Origin: CAYWRO01 sp964460345 | GTDB taxonomy: Bacteria > Planctomycetota > Phycisphaerae > Phycisphaerales > UBA1924 | Assembly: GCA_964460345.1 (NCBI GenBank) | Contig: CAYWRO010000103.1 | Span: forward strand, 1 to 10,467 | Direction of reading: 5' to 3' | DNA: 10,467 nt | Notes under the pieces: generated by a model | What the model was told of the DNA's origin: nothing | The model's input: the letters and a program-made list of their open reading frames with translations, nothing else | Database searches by the model: none | In this document: one piece after another, positions 6,240 through 10,467 of the stretch | Position numbering within the stretch: position 1 is the first letter of the stretch | Layout: every line of letters starts with the position of its first letter | Made by a program: the position numbers and the translations under genes

Positions 6240-6785
6240 ATGCCGACGACGACGAAGACGACTGCGAGCAAGACGACCAAGACGACGAAGCGGAGCCCGC
6301 GCAAGAGCGCGAAGCGCCGCACGACCAAGGCGAGCGCGAAGCGGACCACCGCCAAGCGCTCGACCACCAAGCGCAGCACGGCCAAGCGCAGCACGGCCAA
6401 GCGCAGCACCGCGAAGCGCGCAACCGCCAAGCGCTCCACGGCGAAGCGGACGACGAAGCGCACGAGCGCCTCGAAGCGTCGCTCGGCCAAGCGGAGCACC
6501 TCGAGCTTCAGCACGCACACCGCGCAGATCTCCGGGTTCTTCGAGGGCGACATCAACGCCCGCGGCGAGGTCCGCCTCGCGCCGGGCTCGACCTGCCGCG
6601 CGAAGGTTCACGCCGAGCAGTTCTTCTGCAACGGCTCCTTCACGGGCGACGTCGACTGCAACAACGATGTGGCGGTGAACAAGGGCGGCTCCTTCAAGGG
6701 GAACGTCAAGGCCAGGAAGTTCACCGTGGCCGAAGGCGGCTCGTTTGACGGACGCTGCAAGGTTGGCGGGCGTCGGGCTGCGTAA
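6240..6785 (+). CDS. Bactofilin with a histone-H1/Hc2-like basic N-terminal tail
   Basis: A 181-residue protein in two parts. Residues 1-90 are almost only Lys, Arg, Thr, Ser and Ala, with seven tandem pentads of S/T-T-A/T-K-R type (36-70), like the DNA-binding tails of eukaryotic H1 and chlamydial Hc1/Hc2. Residues about 94-175 are a bactofilin (polymer-forming cytoskeletal) domain: ISGFFEGDINARGEVRLAPG, then GSFTGDVDCNNDVAVNKGGS and FKGNVKARKFTVAEGGSFDG, with the regular Gly-spaced turns of a right-handed beta-helix. Four cysteines (119, 130, 140, 173) lie in the domain. ATG 6240 is chosen over ATG 6198 because GGAGGAG sits five bases upstream. Bactofilins polymerise in the cytoplasm without nucleotides; the basic tail suggests binding to DNA or another polyanion, which is inference. 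A GNRA-loop hairpin follows the stop. Confidence 0.88.
   Translation: MPTTTKTTASKTTKTTKRSPRKSAKRRTTKASAKRTTAKRSTTKRSTAKRSTAKRSTAKRATAKRSTAKRTTKRTSASKRRSAKRSTSSFSTHTAQISGFFEGDINARGEVRLAPGSTCRAKVHAEQFFCNGSFTGDVDCNNDVAVNKGGSFKGNVKARKFTVAEGGSFDGRCKVGGRRAA
6345..6449 (+). repeat. Seven tandem 15-bp units encoding Ser/Thr-Thr-Ala-Lys-Arg pentads
   Basis: Consecutive in-frame 15-mers around AGCACGGCCAAGCGC encode TTAKR, STTKR, STAKR (three times), ATAKR and STAKR. Adjacent central units are nearly identical in DNA (6375-6419), so the array has probably grown by slippage or unequal crossing-over and is likely to vary in copy number between strains. Confidence 0.9.
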
Positions 6786-6814
6786 TCAGGCAGTTGCAAC
6801 GGAATGCACGATTG

Positions 6815-6840
6815 CGCCGCGGCGGCAACGCCGCGGCGTT
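6815..6840. terminator. GNRA-loop hairpin terminator between bactofilin and glycosyltransferase genes
   Basis: Two perfect 10-base arms, CGCCGCGGCG at 6815-6824 and 6829-6838, close a GCAA tetraloop; TTCTCATTT follows on the plus strand. It starts 30 bases after the bactofilin stop and ends four bases before the convergent glycosyltransferase stop, so it can serve both genes. The T-run is imperfect. Confidence 0.72.
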
Positions 6841-6841
6841 C

Positions 6842-8881
6842 TCATTTGGGGAGGTTGCCTGGTGACCAGAGGATCAAGTCCACTTCGTCCCCATTGGAGT
6901 AGTTAAAGCCCGCAATGAAGCGCCCGTCGGCCCGTGCCTGTTCCGCGAGTGCGGCCTGGTCCACCCGGAGCGCGGCGGCAAGATGGGCCGGCGGGGCGAT
7001 GACGATTCCATCCGGGTTCGCGGCGATCCAGGCCGCCAGATCCTCCGGGCGGACTTTCGCGAGGTTTCCGCGCAGCAGGAAGAGGAGACTGTCCTCGTGG
7101 TACTTGACGGCGGCGACGGACGGGAGGTCGGCCGCACTCGCATCGCCTTGAAAGGCGATGCCACGTTCACCATCGCCTTGAAAGGCGATGTCACGGATAC
7201 CGCGGGCCAGATGAACGCTCGTCCACAATTCGGCCTTGTTCGGGATGACTGCCCCGACGAGCGCGACGGCGATGATCGCGCCCGCGGCGATCCCGAACCC
7301 GTGGGCGCGGAGAAAGTTTGATCGGAAAGCTTCGCGCACACCCAACGCAATCAGCGCGACGGCGGCAACCGCCGCGGCAACTGCGATCACCAGTGCACCA
7401 CTTGCGCCCGGTAGTGACGGATCGCTCAAGGGCGCCAGCCAAAGCCCGGTCGGCAGTAATGCGAGCACCACGCCCACAACGCCCCAGACGATGTATCCGA
7501 CTTTCGCTCCGCGTCCTCGCGCATTGGGCAACTCACCCGATTGAGCCACAAATACGGCACGGCCCGTCAGCAGCGCGATGGCCGGATACAGCGGCATCGT
7601 GTAGTGCGGCAGCTTCGTGCTGACGATCTCAAAGACAAGCCACGCCGGGATCAGCCACGCAATCAGGAATAGCTCGGCGAACCGGCCGGCGCGCAGCATC
7701 AGCACCCACACGATTGCACGGCCCAATCTGCTGAGGTCGCTGCGCGGCTCCTTCCCTTTCGGCGGCGCGTGGCGAATCCCCTCGCGCAGCCCGCGTTCGA
7801 TCGCCATGCCCGTCATCATCACCCCCGGCCAGAAGAGCACGACGAGAAAGACAAGGTGATATCCCGGCGGGCCCCAGTGCCCCTCCGCGGGCTCCGTGCT
7901 TCGACCGACGGTTTCGTTCCAGATCAGGCGGCAGTACGCGCCCCAGCCGATGCGATCAGCAACAGCGACCACCCACGGCAGAACCATGGCGCTGACGATC
8001 GCCGCCCCGACGATGGGTCGCGTGGCACGGGCCCAGGCCCAGGAACGCGTCGCCGCGGCGACCGCCACACCCGCGAACCCGAGGACCAGCAAAACAATCG
8101 GCCCCTTCACGAGCACGCCGAGGCCGACGCTGACCCAGAGCAGCATCACCCAGCGCCACGGCGTGGCCGCGGAGCCTCCTGCGCTCTTCCGGCGATCGAG
8201 GCCATCGCGCCGGAGCGATCGCGGCGGAGTGAACTCGCGGTCAGGGGAGTACAGCCCGACGTTCCAGAACGCCCACATCGTCGCGCAAACACAGGCGAGC
8301 AGCACCATGTCCGCCCGCGCCTGGTGCGACTCCCAGACGACAATGGGGCTTACGGCCAGCAGGGCTGCCGCGAGCCAGGCCGCGCTCGCGCCGCCCCACA
8401 GATCATCGAAGAGCCCGACGCCGATCCGCCACGTGATGAGAACCGCGGCGATCGCCGCGACCAGGCTGGGCACGCGATACATCCAGATCGCGTCGCGGAA
8501 GGGATCGCCACGGGTGAAGACCGCGGCGCTGGCCGCCTGGAGCCAGTAGATCAGCGAGGGCTTGTTCAGTCGCGGACGGTCCTGGACCTTGGGCAGCACC
8601 ACTCCACCGTCATGCCAGTCCGGGCGGCGCTGTTCGGCCGGCAGGGCGACCGATTCAAACATCTGCCGGCTGGCCTGGGCGAAGCGGGACTCATCCCGAT
8701 CCACCGGCGGGAGAGAGAAGAACCCCGGGAGATAAACTGCAAGGCAAAGGAGCACAAGGGCGGCTCCTCCAACTGGACCGGCGGCGCTTCGTCGCCATCG
8801 TCCACCTTGTTGCGGGGGGGATAGGGCCGGTGGCGGCGGGGGCCGTGTTGATTGGTCTGCGTCCAAGCGAGGGTGATCCAT
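6842..8881 (-). CDS. ArnT-like polyprenyl-phosphate glycosyltransferase (GT83/PMT superfamily)
   Basis: A 679-residue polytopic membrane protein. After a Pro-rich cytoplasmic start, the first membrane helix (about residues 38-55) leads into SLPPVDRDESRFAQASRQM (DRDE at 61-64), the catalytic loop signature of ArnT/PMT-type enzymes. The family motif LNKPSLIYWLQAAS follows at about 105-118 and HQARADMVLLA further on. Many hydrophobic helices come next, then a soluble C-terminal region of about 150 residues. Such enzymes move a sugar from a polyprenyl-phosphate donor to lipid A, protein or another envelope acceptor on the periplasmic side; the acceptor here is unknown. ATG 8881 has no clear ribosome binding site. 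Upstream in-frame starts would overlap the divergent PAP2 gene and add low-complexity sequence. A tandem palindrome (7141-7190) duplicates an IAFQGD peptide in the C-terminal region. Confidence 0.88.
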   Translation of the reverse strand: MDHPRLDADQSTRPPPPPALSPPQQGGRWRRSAAGPVGGAALVLLCLAVYLPGFFSLPPVDRDESRFAQASRQMFESVALPAEQRRPDWHDGGVVLPKVQDRPRLNKPSLIYWLQAASAAVFTRGDPFRDAIWMYRVPSLVAAIAAVLITWRIGVGLFDDLWGGASAAWLAAALLAVSPIVVWESHQARADMVLLACVCATMWAFWNVGLYSPDREFTPPRSLRRDGLDRRKSAGGSAATPWRWVMLLWVSVGLGVLVKGPIVLLVLGFAGVAVAAATRSWAWARATRPIVGAAIVSAMVLPWVVAVADRIGWGAYCRLIWNETVGRSTEPAEGHWGPPGYHLVFLVVLFWPGVMMTGMAIERGLREGIRHAPPKGKEPRSDLSRLGRAIVWVLMLRAGRFAELFLIAWLIPAWLVFEIVSTKLPHYTMPLYPAIALLTGRAVFVAQSGELPNARGRGAKVGYIVWGVVGVVLALLPTGLWLAPLSDPSLPGASGALVIAVAAAVAAVALIALGVREAFRSNFLRAHGFGIAAGAIIAVALVGAVIPNKAELWTSVHLARGIRDIAFQGDGERGIAFQGDASAADLPSVAAVKYHEDSLLFLLRGNLAKVRPEDLAAWIAANPDGIVIAPPAHLAAALRVDQAALAEQARADGRFIAGFNYSNGDEVDLILWSPGNLPK
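7141..7190. repeat. Two identical 20-bp palindromes in tandem inside the glycosyltransferase gene
   Basis: CATCGCCTTGAAAGGCGATG occurs exactly at 7141-7160 and 7171-7190, with a 10-base spacer. Each copy is a perfect 9-bp inverted repeat with a 2-base centre. The 30-base period keeps the frame and gives two IAFQGD peptides in the protein. Including the spacer after each copy, 26 of 30 bases match. Confidence 0.85.
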
Positions 8882-8985
8882 TGAGCCGCGGCGACGGCAT
8901 GTGGCAGGATGGTGTGGAAGCCTCGGGCGACTATAACCCGACGGCCGCGGCGTGCGCCCAGAGGGTGCCGGCGGAGGAGGCGCAG
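8882..8985. promoter_or_regulatory. Divergent promoter region, glycosyltransferase/PAP2
   Basis: This gap of 104 bases separates two divergent starts. TATAAC at 8932-8937 (5 of 6 to the -10 consensus, plus strand) would give a PAP2 leader of about 40 bases, but no good -35 lies 16-18 bases upstream. I see no convincing promoter toward the glycosyltransferase. Confidence 0.3.
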
Positions 8986-9864
8986 ATGAGGCGGACGTCG
9001 GCGTGCCTGTGGCCCATGCTGCTCCTGTTCGTCGCGGCGCCGCTGTCCTTCGCGATCCTCTATCCGGTGGACCAGGCGATCGCCGACTGGGTGGGGCAAC
9101 ATCAGCTCGGGGGCGATTTGCGGCGGGAGCTGGAAGCCTGGCAGCAGTATGGCGCGATCGGCTCAATCTTCTTTGCCGCCGCGGTAGTCTGGCAACTCGA
9201 CCGGGCGCGGCGGGTGCGCCTGTGGGATCTCGCGCTCGCGGTCGGACTGGTCGGCGCGGCGGTGATCGGCCTTAAGGTGCTTATCGGACGGGCTCGGCCA
9301 GTCTTTGTGACAGAGACAGGACAGCCGGGGCTGTTCGTCCCGGCGTGGCGGACATTTCCATATCCGCCGGGCGGACCCGACCTGGCTTCCAACTGGGAGA
9401 CAGGGGCCCGGCTCTGGTCCATGCCGTCCAGCCATACGGCATACGCGGCGTTGTTGTCCGTATTCCTGATCTGCCTGTACCCGCGCTTCAAGTGGATCGG
9501 GGCGGGCATGGTGGCGCTGGTCGGCGGCTGCCGCGTGCTCTTCGGCGCTCATTACCCGAGCGATGTGACGGTCGGCGTGTGCGTCGCCGTCGGCGTGGCA
9601 TGGCCGACGATCTCCGGCAGTTGGGGCGTCCGTCTGCGGAACACCATCTGGGACTACCTGGTGCTGCCGACATGGGGCTGGGCCAGAAGCGTGGCTCGCC
9701 TGGGCGGGGACGGACGCCGCCCCCTCAATGAACCCGAACCGAGCACCGAAGGCCCCGCCGCCCCCTCATCAGAAAGCGAAGAAGTCCCCCACGAAGCGCG
9801 GAGCAGCAGCCCCAAAGCGCATACCATTCCGGCCCTTCAACCGGAGAGGTGTCCGAGAGGCTGA
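8986..9864 (+). CDS. PAP2-family membrane phosphatase
   Basis: A 292-residue multi-pass membrane protein with all three PAP2 motifs: KVLIGRARP (97-105), MPSSH (146-150) and R183-x5-H189-x3-D193 in CRVLFGAHYPSD. The last motif has Cys where many members have Ser. The family removes phosphate from lipid or polyprenyl phosphates (phosphatidate, undecaprenyl diphosphate). Beside an ArnT-like transferase, a lipid-carrier role is plausible but unproven. GGAGGAGG lies five bases before ATG 8986 and fixes the start. After the catalytic core, about 55 residues are Pro/Ser/Glu-rich and apparently disordered (from about 238). The frame then runs 22 bases into the tRNA-Ser gene, and the stop TGA (9862-9864) falls at the end of its D loop. 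The last seven residues are therefore encoded by tRNA sequence. Confidence 0.9.
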   Translation: MRRTSACLWPMLLLFVAAPLSFAILYPVDQAIADWVGQHQLGGDLRRELEAWQQYGAIGSIFFAAAVVWQLDRARRVRLWDLALAVGLVGAAVIGLKVLIGRARPVFVTETGQPGLFVPAWRTFPYPPGGPDLASNWETGARLWSMPSSHTAYAALLSVFLICLYPRFKWIGAGMVALVGGCRVLFGAHYPSDVTVGVCVAVGVAWPTISGSWGVRLRNTIWDYLVLPTWGWARSVARLGGDGRRPLNEPEPSTEGPAAPSSESEEVPHEARSSSPKAHTIPALQPERCPRG

Positions 9865-9929
9865 AGGAGCGGCACTGGAAATGCCGTATACGGGTAACCG
9901 TATCGGGGGTTCGAATCCCCCCCTCTCCG
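9843..9929 (+). tRNA. tRNA-Ser (anticodon GGA)
   Basis: A full cloverleaf can be drawn. The acceptor GGAGAGG (9843-9849) pairs with CCTCTCC (9922-9928), with discriminator G9929. The D stem TCC/GGA is followed by anticodon stem CGGCA/TGCCG with loop CTGGAAA, giving anticodon GGA at 9877-9879 for UCC/UCU codons. The long class II variable arm ATACGG-N4-CCGTAT is diagnostic of serine. The T stem GGGGG/CCCCC carries loop TTCGAAT. CCA is not encoded. It overlaps the 3' end of the PAP2 reading frame on the same strand. Confidence 0.97.
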
Positions 9930-10160
9930 CTTTGCCGGAAGGCTCTCCCCAGCGGGAGTCTTTCAACCTCACCCGATTTCCGCGCGAGTTTTTGCGAACT
10001 GCGAGGGCGCGGGCGAGCATCGCGTGGGGGAGAGCCGCACCTTGCAGGTCCCTCTCCGCTGTCGACGGTCACCCCGCACGGCTGGAAGCAACGTCCACGG
10101 GGTCGACAAGCAACTCGACCAACTTGTGCAGAATTGGATAGGGCACGGTGCACCGGTACA
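9930..10160. other. Region after tRNA-Ser without a convincing gene
   Basis: No reading frame here has a recognisable product; frames crossing the tRNA are artefacts. A weak CTCCC-N4-GGGAG hairpin followed by TCTTTC (9945-9964) might end the tRNA transcript. A 10-base inverted repeat (9941-9950 and 10027-10036) and an 11-base copy of the tRNA 3' end (10050-10060) suggest past rearrangement. The RHS frame is open through this stretch but shows no RHS-like sequence before about 10165. Confidence 0.5.
10050..10060 (+). repeat. 11-base direct repeat of the tRNA-Ser 3' end
   Basis: CCCTCTCCGCT at 10050-10060 repeats 9921-9931 exactly, which is the end of the tRNA acceptor arm plus two downstream bases. 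The flanking bases differ. It lies between the tRNA and the RHS fragment and resembles an attachment-site scar, though 11 bases is short. Confidence 0.4.
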
Positions 10161-10167
10161 TCCGGCC

Positions 10168-10467
10168 CGCCTGGAGCAGCTGACGAACTTGGCGGCGGAT
10201 GGGGGAGGGGGCGGGCCGACGCTCATCAGTGACTTCGAATACACGTTGCGTGCGGACGGCCGGCGCACCGGTGTGGTGGAGACGCGGCCGGAAGCCAGCC
10301 GGACGTTGACCTATGGCTATGACGAGATCAATCGGCTCACGAGCGAGACCTCGGTGGCGGGCAGCCCCGGCTCGACGCCGCACCTGCACTACAAGCACGA
10401 GTACACCTTCGGCCTGGCCGGCAATCGCCTGACCAAGAAGGAATCGGTGGACAACGGCAGCGGCTGG
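10168..10467 (+). CDS. RHS/YD-repeat protein fragment (start unclear, runs off the window)
   Basis: The frame open to the last base translates as RLEQLTNLAADGG, then SDFEYTLRADGRRTGV, LTYGYDEINRLTSE and EYTFGLAGNRLTKKESVD. These are classic YD repeats of RHS-family proteins: YxYDxxxRL followed by a G-N-R turn. RHS proteins form large shells around C-terminal toxins or act at the cell surface. The frame is open upstream to about 9898, but RHS-like sequence begins only near 10165 and no signal peptide or normal N-terminus precedes it. GTG 10024 and TTG 10042 are in-frame but unconvincing starts. It is probably a 5'-truncated copy or a recombined RHS cassette; a fuller gene downstream cannot be excluded. 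The length is unknown. Confidence 0.8.

Noticed and set aside
6345..6449. CRISPR-like or satellite repeat
   Set aside because: The 15-bp units have no spacers and encode in-frame pentads within an expressed-looking gene.
6015..6611. Long minus-strand frame continuing upstream of the Hcp-like signal peptide and others antisense to the bactofilin gene
   Set aside because: They are Arg/Ala-rich antisense shadows of the Lys/Arg repeat array; the Hcp-like gene has a strong ribosome binding site and signal peptide at 5939.
8193..8245. Possible further palindrome and peptide insert in the glycosyltransferase (FTPPRSLRRDGLDRR)
   Set aside because: Only a weak 5-bp dyad (ATCGC-N6-GCGAT) is present, too little to call a repeat from one copy.
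8882..9166. N-terminal extension of the glycosyltransferase to 9166
   Set aside because: It would overlap the PAP2 gene antisense with Pro/Arg-rich sequence and add nothing recognisable before the first membrane helix.
9769..10020. Minus-strand reading frame encoding GGFEPPIRLPVYGISSAAPS-like sequence, and related frames across 9725-10153
   Set aside because: These are antisense translations of the tRNA-Ser gene, a well-known artefact in annotation databases.
9728..10141. Plus-strand frame with a Lys/Pro-rich start
   Set aside because: It is a shadow of the PAP2 3' end and runs straight through the tRNA; it has no ribosome binding site.
9865..10467. Same-frame continuity between PAP2 and the RHS fragment, suggesting a broken fusion
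   Set aside because: The frame is the same, but two stops (9862 and 9895) lie inside a real tRNA, and no homology supports a joint protein. Long open frames are expected at this GC content.

Overview
The window is high-GC DNA that most resembles a Planctomycetota genome, probably Phycisphaerae. This rests on gene style rather than on a marker gene: a secreted alpha/alpha-toroid protein, a signal-peptide-bearing Hcp-like protein, a glutamyl-tRNA synthetase with lineage-type insertions, and many short palindromic repeats lying between genes and, in frame, inside them. No plasmid, phage or transposase gene is visible.

Layout. Bases 1-1725 hold the 3' part of gltX (+). A 24-bp inverted repeat (1727-1788) fills the whole gap to the convergent minus-strand unit, which reads, from its own 5' end, a small BamE/SmpA-like lipoprotein (3922-3602), queC (3500-2652) and queE (2655-1789). 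QueE and QueC are consecutive enzymes of preQ0/queuosine synthesis and are coupled by an ATGA overlap. Divergent from the lipoprotein is a secreted alpha/alpha-toroid (squalene-cyclase/prenyltransferase-fold) protein (4004-5308, +), which converges on an exported Hcp-like protein (5939-5322, -). A 300-bp divergent regulatory region (5940-6239) separates that gene from a small plus-strand gene (6240-6785). This gene encodes a lysine/arginine/threonine pentad tail of histone-H1/Hc2 type joined to a bactofilin domain. A GNRA-loop hairpin ends it against a convergent ArnT-like (GT83/PMT superfamily) membrane glycosyltransferase (8881-6842, -). Divergent from that is a PAP2-family membrane phosphatase (8986-9864, +), whose 3' end runs 22 bases into a tRNA-Ser(GGA) gene (9843-9929). 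After about 230 bases without a convincing gene, the window ends inside an RHS/YD-repeat protein fragment (to 10467, +).

Functional themes are tRNA charging and modification (gltX, queC, queE, tRNA-Ser), lipid-linked envelope chemistry (glycosyltransferase and PAP2 phosphatase, possibly both acting on polyprenyl-phosphate carriers) and exported or structural proteins.

The two most interesting observations are the histone-tail-bactofilin fusion, which suggests a cytoskeletal polymer that binds DNA, and the repeated in-frame insertion of small palindromes into housekeeping genes (gltX, queC, the glycosyltransferase), resembling the palindromic elements known in Rickettsia. The tRNA-Ser/RHS junction also has a repeat of the tRNA 3' end and may be a recombination scar.
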